A DNA stretch of 64,000 nt from CAZVYN01 sp964631125 (GTDB taxonomy: Bacteria > Eisenbacteria > RBG-16-71-46 > CAIMUX01), in contig CAZVYN010000001.1 of NCBI GenBank assembly GCA_964631125.1, positions 57,983-121,982 of the forward strand, read 5' to 3'. A program made the translations under genes and the position numbers. Positions 53,253-61,829 of the stretch are shown piece after piece (the first letter of the stretch is position 1; each line of letters begins with the position of its first letter). The notes under the pieces are model-generated. The model saw only the letters and a list, made by a program, of their open reading frames with translations. It was not told the DNA's origin and did not search any database.

Positions 53253-55192
53253 TGAACGCCGAAACCGCGACCGCCGCGCCGCCTCCGTTCCAGCTCGCGG
53301 GCGGCGTCCCAGGGAAGATCCGTTGGATCCTGGAGCGATGGAAGCCGCACCGCGGCTACCTCGTCTTCCTCCTCTTCTTCACGCTCGTCTCCAGCGGCGT
53401 GGCGATCGCCTATCCGCTCGTCTTCCGCGAAGTATTCGATCGCCTCGGACGGGCGCTCGGCGATCCCAACGTCGCGAGCGACACCGCCCGGCGGATGGAG
53501 GCGCTGCAGCAGGTGCTCTGGCTCCTGGTCTGGATCGCGGTGGCGCGCTTCGTCGCCGGGCTCTATCCGGGCGCGCGCTCGTTCCTGAATCTGAAGTTCG
53601 ACCTCGACGTGCGAAAGATGGTCTTCGTCAAGATCCTGGAGAAGGACCACGCGTTCTTCCATCGCTTCCGAACCGGAGATCTGGTCACTCGACTGCTGGA
53701 CGACATCAACGAGTACCCGAAGATCGCCTGGTTCTGTTGCTCGGGCATATTCCGCGCGCTCGACTCGGCTTCGAAACTGTTCTTCTGCGCGGCGGCGATG
53801 CTCTTCCTCGACTGGAGGCTCTCGCTCCTCGCCATCGCGCCGCTCCCGATCGTGCTCTGGCTGATCTATCGGGTGCGGGCCAAGCTGACCGAGGCGTACG
53901 AGGCGCAGCAGAAGGCGATCTCCGAAACCAACGATCACCTGGAGGCGGCGTTCTCCGGCGCGCGGATCGTGAAGGCGTTTCGCGCGGAAGAGGGCCAGTC
54001 GGCCGCGCTGAGCAAGATCCTCGCGCGTCGCAAGCAGGCTCAGTTCCGGGTCGCCCGACTCTGGGCGACGTTCCAGGTCTTGGAGTCCTCCGCCAGTCGA
54101 GTCGGCCAGCTCGTGGTCCTCTCGGTCGGCGGTTGGCTCGTGGTCGAGGGACAACTCACGCTCGGGACTCTCTACGCGCTCTACGTCTATCTCGACATGC
54201 TCGTGCAACCGCTGGTCGACCTGCCGAACCTGCTGGTCACGTCGCGACAGGCGTTCGTCTCGATCGATCGCGAAGAGGAAGTCATGCAGTTCTCCACGAC
54301 GACCCGGTCGACCGCGGACGGGGCGCCGGTCGGTCCGCTGAGCCAGATCACGTTGGAGGATCTCTCCTTCTCGTATGACGCGGGATCGAAAGAAGACTCG
54401 CGGGTGGCGCTCGGCCCCCTCTCGGCGACCTTTCGCCGAGGCGACCATGTGGCGATCGTCGGCGCGGTCGCCGCGGGGAAGTCGACTCTGCTGCGTCTAC
54501 TCACCGGCGAACTCGCGCCGACCGAAGGGCGAATCCTGGTCGACGGCCAACCGCTGGACAGCGCGCGTCTCGACGACTACCGCGCCCGCATCGGCTACGC
54601 GCCGCAGGAGTCGCTCCTCTTCAGCGAGTCGATCCGCGAGAACGTGATCTTGGGGCGGGTCGGTGACGGCGCGGTCGACTCGGCTGGGCTCGACGCGAAG
54701 CTGCGCACCTCCCTCTCGGTCGCCCAGATGGAGGGCGAGCTGGAGCATCTCTCGCGCGGCGTCGACACGCTGCTCGGTCAGAAGGGATCGCGCGTCTCCG
54801 GCGGCCAGCGCCAACGGATCTCGATCGCGCGCGCCCTGTTCGCGCGACCCGAGATGCTGCTCCTGGACGACGTGACCGCCAGCCTCGACGCCGAGAACGA
54901 GGACCGCCTGTGGCGAGGTCTGCGCGAATTGCTGCCCGACGCGATCGTCGTCTCGGTCAGCCACCGCATCGCCACCATCCGCCGCGCCGATCGCATCCTC
55001 GTACTCGATTCGGGTCGGCTGGTCGACGCCGGAACGCACGACGAACTCGCGACGCGCTGCGATGTCTACCGGCGGTTCTTGCAGCGGGAAGAGGAGCGAG
55101 CGCGGTTGGTGGGCGCCCCGGAGCGCGGCGAAGAGGTTGTCGTCGGACTCGAGCTGGCTTCGGATGTCGCTGACGGAAGGACGACTCGATGA
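53252..55192 (+). CDS. ABC exporter, fused membrane and ATPase domains (degenerate-site half)
   Basis: 646 residues from the ATG at 53252. Type I exporter fold (FVKILEKDHAFFHRFRTGDLV, EAAFSGARIVKAFRAEEGQS) followed by Walker A GAVAAGKSTLLRLL, Q-loop YAPQESLLF, a canonical signature VSGGQRQRISIARAL and Walker B LLLDDVTASLD, where Asp replaces the catalytic Glu. The partner has the reverse combination (good Walker B, variant signature), the usual split of one consensus and one degenerate ATP site in heterodimeric exporters. Confidence 0.93.
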   Translation: MNAETATAAPPPFQLAGGVPGKIRWILERWKPHRGYLVFLLFFTLVSSGVAIAYPLVFREVFDRLGRALGDPNVASDTARRMEALQQVLWLLVWIAVARFVAGLYPGARSFLNLKFDLDVRKMVFVKILEKDHAFFHRFRTGDLVTRLLDDINEYPKIAWFCCSGIFRALDSASKLFFCAAAMLFLDWRLSLLAIAPLPIVLWLIYRVRAKLTEAYEAQQKAISETNDHLEAAFSGARIVKAFRAEEGQSAALSKILARRKQAQFRVARLWATFQVLESSASRVGQLVVLSVGGWLVVEGQLTLGTLYALYVYLDMLVQPLVDLPNLLVTSRQAFVSIDREEEVMQFSTTTRSTADGAPVGPLSQITLEDLSFSYDAGSKEDSRVALGPLSATFRRGDHVAIVGAVAAGKSTLLRLLTGELAPTEGRILVDGQPLDSARLDDYRARIGYAPQESLLFSESIRENVILGRVGDGAVDSAGLDAKLRTSLSVAQMEGELEHLSRGVDTLLGQKGSRVSGGQRQRISIARALFARPEMLLLDDVTASLDAENEDRLWRGLRELLPDAIVVSVSHRIATIRRADRILVLDSGRLVDAGTHDELATRCDVYRRFLQREEERARLVGAPERGEEVVVGLELASDVADGRTTR

Positions 55193-55406
55193 AGGCGCGG
55201 GGGCCGGCGTGGCCAGCGTGCCGTTGCCGCGCGTGGACGCAGCCATCGTCTCGCTCGTGCTCGAGGCGGGTTTCGACATCCGGCTCGGCGAGCACGCCTC
55301 CTTCATCGTCGGCATCCGCGAGCGCCCGATCCTCGCGATCGGGAGCGGTTCGCCGCTGACCTCCTTCTTCAATCGAATCGGACCGGTCGTGTCGCTGCAG
55401 TTCTAG
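55193..55406 (+). pseudogene. C-terminal relic of an outer-membrane beta-barrel
   Basis: Reading from about 55193 gives VPLPRVDAAIVSLVLEAGFD, IRLGEHASFIVGIRERPILA and a terminal FFNRIGPVVSLQF then stop. The closing Phe and alternating hydrophobic pattern resemble the last strands of an outer-membrane barrel. No start or earlier strands are present. It occupies much of the 394-base gap between the ABC pair and the M43 protease gene. Confidence 0.5.
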
Positions 55407-55586
55407 ACCGCGACCTCGCGGACGAGCCCGGCCGATTTCCTGCAAGTTCCTCTGGTTCACAAGAGTTTTCGGGCGCAGAGTCTACCGCGCCCGAAAGGAG
55501 CCGATGTCACGCTCCCAGGCCTTCGGCCTCGGCGCGTGACACGGCAATGCTAGGTCCTCACTCCGAGATACCAGGAGGGGTTGTCC

Positions 55587-56807
55587 ATGAAGTCCTTGTT
55601 GCGGGCGGCGTCCTTGGCCGCCTTTGTCGGATTCGTCGTATTCGGTGCAGTCCAGCCGACCCTCGCGAACGAAGAGCCTTCGGCTCCCAGCTTCGAGCCG
55701 GCGCCCATCGACCGCATGTGCGGAACGGAGATCCCGTCCTTCGATCAGATGGAGGCGATTCAGAACGAACTCTCCACCTGGCTCGGGCAGAACCCCGACG
55801 CCGCCGTCGGCGGGCAGATCAAGGTGGCGTGGCACGTCATCTATGACGGACCGACCGGGAACATCCCTCAATCTCAGATCGATGCGCAGATCGCTTACCT
55901 GAACAGCACGTATTCGGGCACCGGCTATACATTCGCGCTCGCGTCGGTCGATCGCACGAACAAGCGCCAATGGTTCAAGATGACGCCGGGCTCCGGCGCC
56001 GAATCCCAGGCGAAGAACTCACTCGCCGTCTCGCCGGCGACACGGCTCAACATCTATTCCTGCAAGCCGGGGCAGTCGCTCCTGGGCTGGGCTACGTTTC
56101 CGTGGTCGTATGCCGAGACGAGCAAACTGCACGGCGTCGTGATCCACTACGGTTCGGTCCCGGGCGGATACCTCTCTCCGTACAACCTCGGCGGGACGGC
56201 CTCCCATGAGGTCGGTCATTACCTCGGCCTGTATCACACGTTCCAGGGCGGTTGCACCGGCAACGGTGATTACGTCTCGGATACGCCGGCGGAAGCGACC
56301 CCCACGTCCGGGTGCCCGATCGGCAAGGACACCTGTGCGGGCGGCGGGGCGGATCCGATCAACAACTACATGGACTACTCCACCGACGCCTGCTACACGA
56401 ACTTCACTTCCGGGCAGGACGCGCGGATGGATGCGGCCGTCCCGCAGTACCGTCCGAGTCTGCTCAACGCGGCCTTGACGGAACCGTTGGTCCAGTACGA
56501 CGCGTCGTCGAGCCGCCCGAGCGCGCTGGCCTCGAGCGACCTCTCGCGCGAGTTCGCACTCCAGGCCTCGCCGAATCCGTTCCGCTCCGAGTCAGTCCTC
56601 CGCTTCTCGCTCCCGCGGGAGGCTTCGGTCGATCTGCGGCTCTACAACGCAGGTGGCCAGTCTGTGCGGACCCTCGAGAGCAACCGCATCGCCGCCGGCG
56701 ACTACGCGCGCACGATCGACGCCCGCGACCTGCCGGTGGGCGTCTACTTCGCCGCGCTCCGGGTTGACGGCGTGACCGTCTCGCGGACGCTCGTCCTGCA
56801 GCGTTGA
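55587..56807 (+). CDS. Secreted M43 (pappalysin-like) zinc metalloprotease with FlgD-like C-terminal module
   Basis: 406 residues; GGAGGGG lies six bases ahead of the ATG. Signal peptide (SLAAFVGFVVFGAVQPTLA), then VAWHVIYDG, the zinc site HEVGHYLGLYH (207-217, HExxHxxGxxH), a Cys-rich loop (GCPIGKDTCAGG) and the Met-turn NNYMDYSTDACYTNFTSGQ with QDARM, as in cytophagalysin-type M43 peptidases. It ends in a FlgD-like module (LQASPNPFRSES ... LPVGVYFAALRVDG ... LVLQR). Extracellular proteolysis is expected. Confidence 0.94.
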   Translation: MKSLLRAASLAAFVGFVVFGAVQPTLANEEPSAPSFEPAPIDRMCGTEIPSFDQMEAIQNELSTWLGQNPDAAVGGQIKVAWHVIYDGPTGNIPQSQIDAQIAYLNSTYSGTGYTFALASVDRTNKRQWFKMTPGSGAESQAKNSLAVSPATRLNIYSCKPGQSLLGWATFPWSYAETSKLHGVVIHYGSVPGGYLSPYNLGGTASHEVGHYLGLYHTFQGGCTGNGDYVSDTPAEATPTSGCPIGKDTCAGGGADPINNYMDYSTDACYTNFTSGQDARMDAAVPQYRPSLLNAALTEPLVQYDASSSRPSALASSDLSREFALQASPNPFRSESVLRFSLPREASVDLRLYNAGGQSVRTLESNRIAAGDYARTIDARDLPVGVYFAALRVDGVTVSRTLVLQR

Positions 56808-57307
56808 GTTGACGAGAGAGCCTGGGGACTCGGGCGTCAGGCCTCGGGCCTCAGGTTTCAGGCCTCAGGAGCGGTCGGACCTTCCTGGTGCGGCCGCTTC
56901 CGTTTCGGGTTAGTGCGTCGCCTCGACGACGATCCGGGCGCCAGTCCACTTGTGAAAAAAGGTGCAACTCGTTTCGAAACGAGTTGCACCTTTTTTCACA
57001 AGCACTGGTGCGGCTCCTCGGCGCACTGGAAAGGTGGCGGCTCGCGCGGCGGCTCGCGCGGCGCCCCAGGCGGCCCCGCGACCGATGGATTCGCGGTGCG
57101 CCTCGTCGTCCGCCCCCGCCCCGCAGGCTCCATTCTCTGGAACTCACGACCGAGACTCCTGTTGCGTCCCGCTGTGTCCGACCAGCCGTCGACGATGACG
57201 GGCCGAGGAGCGGAGCGTCGTCGGGTTGCGGGCGCGGAATCCCGTTCCTATACTGCCGCGCTCGCGGGAGAAACCACACGAATCGAACCGATCGGGAGTC
57301 TTTGTCC
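56808..57307. other. 500-base intergenic region with repeats and a 54-base palindrome
   Basis: No gene seen. It holds short direct repeats built on GGCCTCAGG (about 56838-56870), the perfect palindrome at 56949-57002, then GCGGCTCGCGCG repeats (about 57034-57062) and the leader of the ABC cassette, which begins at 57308. Confidence 0.6.
56949..57002. terminator. Perfect 54-base palindrome, GGTGCAACT family copy 2
   Basis: Left arm 56949-56975 and right arm 56976-57002 are exact complements, with no loop. From outside in: CTTGTGAAAAAA, GGTGCAACTC, GTTTC. The T6 run beside the GC stem gives an intrinsic-terminator form in both directions. It shares GTGAAAA and GGTGCAACT with the palindrome at 21310-21356, and the CGTTTCGAAACG centre resembles the AACACGTTT palindromes. 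Confidence 0.85.
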
Positions 57308-58321
57308 ATGATCGAAGTGCGCAATCTGAGTAAGCACTACGGTGCGACCAAAGCCGTGGACGACGTGTCGTTCGATGTGCCGAAGGGCGAGGTGGTCGGA
57401 TTCCTCGGGCCCAACGGCGCCGGCAAGACGACGACGATGCGGATCCTGACCTGCTACCTGCCGGCCGACGGCGGGACCGCCAAGGTAGCCGGCTACGACA
57501 CTTTCGAGCATCCGGTGGAGGTTCGGCGACGCATCGGCTACCTGCCCGAGAGCGCGCCGCTCTATCTGGACATGGGGGTGATCGAGTACTTGGGATTCAT
57601 CGCCGGCATGCGCGAGGTGCCCAAGAGCGAGCGGCCGCGGCGGATCCGGCACATGGTCGAGGCGTGCGGCCTCGGTTCGATGGTGCAAAAGGATATCGGG
57701 CAGCTCTCCAAGGGATTCCGACAGCGCGTCGGTCTCGCCGCCACGCTCCTGCACGATCCCGACGTCCTCGTGCTGGACGAGCCGACGACGGGACTCGATC
57801 CGAATCAGATCATCGAGATCCGACAGTTGATCCGCCAGATCGGCGAGGAGAAGACGGTCATCCTCTCGACCCACATCCTGCCCGAGGTCGAGGCGACCTG
57901 CTCGCGCGTGCTGATCATCAATGACGGGAAGATCGTGGCCAGCGGTTCACCAGAATCACTGACGCGGCGCGCGGCGGGCGGAGGCGCGGCCCGCATCTCG
58001 GTCAAGGCCATCCCGGCGGTGGTCGAGCCGAAGCTCCGCGCCATGGCGGGCGTCGAACGCGTCAGCCCGTTGCAGCCGCTGCGTGACGGCACGAGCCGCT
58101 ACGAGATCACGGCCCACGCGGCGCCCGGCGGAGGTTTCGGCGGCGGCGGCGGCGGCGCGAGCGGAGGAGGAGGAGGAGGAGGAGGCGCCTCGGACGGTCT
58201 CGAAGAGTCGCTCTTCCGTCTGGCCGTCGAGAACGGCTGGATCCTGACGGAGCTCTCGGCCGAAACGCTCAGCCTGGAAGAGGTCTTCACGCGCCTGACG
58301 ACGGGAGAGAAGAGCGCATGA
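57308..58321 (+). CDS. ABC transporter ATP-binding protein (GldA-like)
   Basis: 337 residues from the ATG at 57308. Walker A GPNGAGKTTTMRIL (34-47), signature LSKGFRQRVGLAATLL, Walker B VLVLDEPTTGLDPNQ, and ILSTHILPEVEATCSRVLII. A Gly-rich segment (about 274-294, over 20 residues mostly Gly) links to a C-terminal extension ending in LSLEEVFTRLTTGEKSA. It overlaps the permease gene by four bases and drives the GldA-F-G-type complex below it. Such transporters act in gliding/secretion in Bacteroidetes or in general export; substrate unknown. Confidence 0.94.
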   Translation: MIEVRNLSKHYGATKAVDDVSFDVPKGEVVGFLGPNGAGKTTTMRILTCYLPADGGTAKVAGYDTFEHPVEVRRRIGYLPESAPLYLDMGVIEYLGFIAGMREVPKSERPRRIRHMVEACGLGSMVQKDIGQLSKGFRQRVGLAATLLHDPDVLVLDEPTTGLDPNQIIEIRQLIRQIGEEKTVILSTHILPEVEATCSRVLIINDGKIVASGSPESLTRRAAGGGAARISVKAIPAVVEPKLRAMAGVERVSPLQPLRDGTSRYEITAHAAPGGGFGGGGGGASGGGGGGGGASDGLEESLFRLAVENGWILTELSAETLSLEEVFTRLTTGEKSA

Positions 58322-59037
58322 ACACGACGACATGGACCCTCGCGATCAAAGAGTTCCGCAGCTACTTCCAGTCGACGATCGCCTACATCTTCATCACGCT
58401 GTTCCTCGTCCTGACGCAGTGGCTCTTCTTCCAGGGCTTCTTCGTCATCGGACAGGCGACGATGCGCGACTTCTTCGCGCTGATCCCGATCGTGTTCTTG
58501 CTCTTCGTGCCGGCCGCGACGATGCGTCTCTGGGCCGAAGAGAAGAAGCTCGGGACCGTCGAGTTGTTGCTGACCTTGCCGGTGACCGACTGGCAGGCGG
58601 TCTTGGGGAAGTTCCTCGCGGCCTGGGCCTTCCTGGCGGTGACGGTGCTGCTCACGCTGCCGCTCACGCTCACGGTGGTGAGCCTCGGCAATCCCGACAA
58701 CGGCGCGTTGGTCGGCGGCTATCTCGGGTCGCTCCTGCTCGGCGGGGCCTACATCGCGATCGGCCTCTGGGCCTCGTCGCTGACTCAGAACCAGATCGTC
58801 GCCTTCATCGTCACGGTCGTGCTCTGTTTCGTGCTCTACATCATCGGCGACCCGATCGTGCTCTCCTCGATCCCGAAGGCGCTGGCCCCTTTCTTCGCGG
58901 GCCTCAGTCTCTCCGCCCATTTCGAGTCCATCGGCCGAGGAGTCGTCGACTCACGCGACATCCTCTACTACCTCTCGGTCATCGCGTTCTTCCTCTTCTT
59001 GAACGTGCGCTCGATCGAGAGCCGGAAGTGGAGTTGA
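58318..59037 (+). CDS. ABC transporter permease (GldF-like)
   Basis: 239 residues, six helices. ABC2-type permease pattern: TLAIKEFRSYFQSTIAYIFI at the N-terminus, TMRLWAEEKKLGTVELLLTL, LPVTDWQAVLGKFLAAWAFL, and the end GRGVVDSRDILYYLSVIAFF. Typical of GldF/NosY-related permeases. Start overlaps the ATPase stop (ATGA); GldG-like gene follows after three bases. Confidence 0.94.
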   Translation: MNTTTWTLAIKEFRSYFQSTIAYIFITLFLVLTQWLFFQGFFVIGQATMRDFFALIPIVFLLFVPAATMRLWAEEKKLGTVELLLTLPVTDWQAVLGKFLAAWAFLAVTVLLTLPLTLTVVSLGNPDNGALVGGYLGSLLLGGAYIAIGLWASSLTQNQIVAFIVTVVLCFVLYIIGDPIVLSSIPKALAPFFAGLSLSAHFESIGRGVVDSRDILYYLSVIAFFLFLNVRSIESRKWS

Positions 59038-59040
59038 CCC

Positions 59041-60840
59041 ATGTCTGATGCCAAACCGACCAACCCGAGTCTCGCTGGCCAAAACGCTGGCCAAAACGCG
59101 AGCCAGAGCGCCCGTAAGAAGCGGACGATCAAGTACGGCGTCAATTCCGGCCTGGCTGCGTTGATCTTCGGCGGCATCCTCGTGGCCGCGAACGTCATCG
59201 GCTCCCGCCTGTTCGCGCGCGCCGATCTGACCGAGGGGAAGGAGTTCACGATATCCTCCTCGACCAAACAGATCCTGAAGCGGCTCGACGACGTGGTGCA
59301 GATCAAGGTCTTCTTCTCCAAGAAGCTGCCGCCGCAGCTCGCCACGTTGGAGCAACAGGTCGGCGATCTGCTCAAGGAGTACGAGATCTACTCCGACGGC
59401 AAGGTCACCGTGCGTTTCTTCGATCCCGAGAGCGAGGACGTCAAGGGACAGGCGCGGAGCATGGGGATCCCCGAAGTGCAGATGAACGTGCTGGAGAAAG
59501 ACCAGTACCGGGTGGTCAACGTGCTCATGGGTCTGGGCGTGCAGTACGGCGACAAGACCGAGCCGATCCCGCTCATCCAAGACGTCACCTCGTTGGAGTA
59601 CGAGCTCTCCTCCGCGCTGGTCAAGGTGACGCGGACCGAAGAGAAGACGATCGGTTTCCTCACCGGCCATGGCGAGCGGACGCTCGATCGCGACCTCGAA
59701 GGAATGAAGCGCGCGCTGGAGCAGCAGTTCGCGGTGCGCGCCGTCGACCTCTCGCAGGGACGGGTGGCCGTGCCCGAGGACATCACGCTCTTGATCGTGG
59801 CGGGGCCGAGCGGCGTGACCGAGCGGACCGAGTATCAGATCGATCAGTACATCATGCGCGGCGGGAAGGTGATCTTCCTGCTCGACCCGATGAAGCTGAA
59901 CGAGCAGGTTGGGCTATCTGCGATTCCCGTGCGTTCCGGCCTGGACGATCTGCTCGCGTTCTACGGCGCGCGGCCGGAGGCGGCGATCGTCCTCGACCCC
60001 GCGCGCAACTCGCAGGCCACGTTCCAGAGCGGCTTCTTCGCGTACGCCGTGCAGTACCCGCTCTGGCCGAGGATCACGACGCAGGTGGGCGGCTTCAATC
60101 CCGATCATCCGATCACGTCGCGCCTCGAGTCGCTCACTCTTCCGTGGACGGCGCCGCTCGAGGTGAACGTGCCGATCGACGCTCCCGTTGAACCGGACGG
60201 TCCCACCTACGTTCCGCCGGCGGCCGCCAACTCCGATCAGCCCGGTGTCCGCGCCGCGATTCTCTGTCAGACGACCGACCAGGCGCTGACGCAGCAGGGG
60301 CGCTACGAACTGAATCCGCAAACGCTCATGGCCACGCCCCCGACCGGCGCCCCGCGCGTCATGCCGCTCGCGGTGCTCCTGACGGGAACCTTCAAGAGCT
60401 TCTACGCCGGCAAGCCGGTCCCCAGCGCCGGCGACGAGATGCTCGCGGCCGATGGAATATCGCTCGCGGCCAACGCCAACGCCAACGCCAACGCCAACGA
60501 AACGGGGGTCCCGCAGAGCACCGACACGCAACTGCTCGTCGTGGGCGGTTCGCATTTCGCGACCAACCAGTTCCTCCGCTCGTTCCCGGAGAACTTGCTC
60601 TTCCTGCAGAACTCGATCGACTACCTGACGCTGGGCGACGAGTTGATCGCGATCCGTTCGCGCGGCGCGACCGAGCGTCCCCTGCAACAACTGTCCGACG
60701 GCGCCAAGGCGGCGGTGCGCTACGGCAACACCTTCGGGACGGCGGCGCTCGTCATCGCCTTCGGTCTCATCCAGCGCGGCCTGCGCCGGAAGTCGCGCGA
60801 GGCGTTGGCCGCGACCTATCGGGAGGAACCAGCTCGATGA
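59041..60840 (+). CDS. GldG-like auxiliary protein of the ABC transporter
   Basis: 599 residues. A cytoplasmic N-tail with a duplicated GQNAGQNAS unit, a membrane helix (GLAALIFGGILVAANVIG), then a long external domain (TEGKEFTISSSTKQILKRLD; IKVFFSKKLPPQLATLEQQV; GFLTGHGERTLDRDLEGMKR; MRGGKVIFLLDPMKL) typical of GldG/'ABC-type uncharacterized transport system' proteins, and a C-terminal membrane helix (TFGTAALVIAFGLIQRGLR). An ANANANANAN stretch is encoded by five GCCAAC units (60469-60498). It overlaps the DUF4340 gene by four bases. Confidence 0.92.
   Translation: MSDAKPTNPSLAGQNAGQNASQSARKKRTIKYGVNSGLAALIFGGILVAANVIGSRLFARADLTEGKEFTISSSTKQILKRLDDVVQIKVFFSKKLPPQLATLEQQVGDLLKEYEIYSDGKVTVRFFDPESEDVKGQARSMGIPEVQMNVLEKDQYRVVNVLMGLGVQYGDKTEPIPLIQDVTSLEYELSSALVKVTRTEEKTIGFLTGHGERTLDRDLEGMKRALEQQFAVRAVDLSQGRVAVPEDITLLIVAGPSGVTERTEYQIDQYIMRGGKVIFLLDPMKLNEQVGLSAIPVRSGLDDLLAFYGARPEAAIVLDPARNSQATFQSGFFAYAVQYPLWPRITTQVGGFNPDHPITSRLESLTLPWTAPLEVNVPIDAPVEPDGPTYVPPAAANSDQPGVRAAILCQTTDQALTQQGRYELNPQTLMATPPTGAPRVMPLAVLLTGTFKSFYAGKPVPSAGDEMLAADGISLAANANANANANETGVPQSTDTQLLVVGGSHFATNQFLRSFPENLLFLQNSIDYLTLGDELIAIRSRGATERPLQQLSDGAKAAVRYGNTFGTAALVIAFGLIQRGLRRKSREALAATYREEPAR
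60469..60498. repeat. GCCAAC x5 microsatellite inside the GldG-like gene
   Basis: Five perfect hexanucleotide units, in frame (Ala-Asn repeats). Length changes would add or remove two residues without a frameshift. Confidence 0.85.
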
Positions 60841-61829
60841 AGCCCCGAACGACCCTGCTCCTCGCCGTCGTGCTCGTGCTCTTGGCCGGAGCGGCCACGT
60901 TGATGGAGTCGAATCGGAAACGAGCGCGCTCGGCGGAAGGCCCGCCGGTCTTCGCGCAGTTCTCGGCCGAGAAAGCGAACCGCATCGAGATCGAATCGCC
61001 CGGCAAGAAGGTCGCGCTGGCGAAGCCGGGCGACCGCTGGATCGTCGAGACCGAGAACGGCCGACGCGCCGACGCCGAGCGGATCCAGTCGATCCTCGAC
61101 GCCCTCGGCAAGATCCAGTCGAAGGAAGTCATCTCGCGCCAGGCCGACAAGCACCCGACGTTCGAAGTGACCGACTCCGCCGTCTTGCTCACCGTGCGTG
61201 ACGGCGACAAGGAGCTCGCGTCGATCTTCGTCGGGAAGCCGGGCCCCGATTTCATGAGCACCTACATCCGACCGAAGGGCGAGGACACCGTCTACCTCGC
61301 GCAGGTCTATCTCCCATCGGTCGTCGATCCGAGCATCGAGACCTGGCGCAGCTACCTCCTCATCCCCGCCGGGGATGTCGTCGCCGTCACGACGAAGAAC
61401 TCGAAGGAGACCGTCTCGGTCGAACGGAGCGCCAACGGCGCCTGGACGATGAAGTCGCCGGTCGAGGGCCCGGTTCGAGCCGACGTGCTGCAGGTCGTCC
61501 TCGACCAATTGAAGCGGCTCAAGGCCACCGCCTTCGCCGACAGTGCGGTCGGACGACTGGCCGAATTCGGGTTGGAGCCCGACACCAGTTCGGTCGAGGT
61601 GCGGATGGCGGACGGCGCGACGCACAAGCTGATCGTGGGAGCGACCAACGCCGCGAACCAGTCGTTCACCAAGCTCGCCGGAGATGAAGAGGTCTACTTG
61701 GTAGCGATCGGACGCTGGCGCACGATCTTCCGGCCGTCGGAAACGCTGATGCCGCCGAAGACCGAGGCCTCGACCACGCAGACGACGCCGCCGACGCCGC
61801 AGACGCCGCAGACGCCGCAGACGCCCTAG
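60837..61829 (+). CDS. DUF4340 domain protein
   Basis: 330 residues. N-terminal membrane helix (TLLLAVVLVLLAGAATLM), then repeated DUF4340-type units (KVALAKPGDRWIVETENGRR; ADAERIQSILDALGKIQS; SVERSANGAWTMKSPVEGPV; RADVLQVVLDQLKRLKA). DUF4340 proteins regularly follow GldG-like genes, forming the external part of this ABC complex. The C-terminus is a TPQ repeat encoded by ACGCCGCAG units (about 61783-61827). Four-base overlap with the convergent rseP end. Confidence 0.92.
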   Translation: MKPRTTLLLAVVLVLLAGAATLMESNRKRARSAEGPPVFAQFSAEKANRIEIESPGKKVALAKPGDRWIVETENGRRADAERIQSILDALGKIQSKEVISRQADKHPTFEVTDSAVLLTVRDGDKELASIFVGKPGPDFMSTYIRPKGEDTVYLAQVYLPSVVDPSIETWRSYLLIPAGDVVAVTTKNSKETVSVERSANGAWTMKSPVEGPVRADVLQVVLDQLKRLKATAFADSAVGRLAEFGLEPDTSSVEVRMADGATHKLIVGATNAANQSFTKLAGDEEVYLVAIGRWRTIFRPSETLMPPKTEASTTQTTPPTPQTPQTPQTP

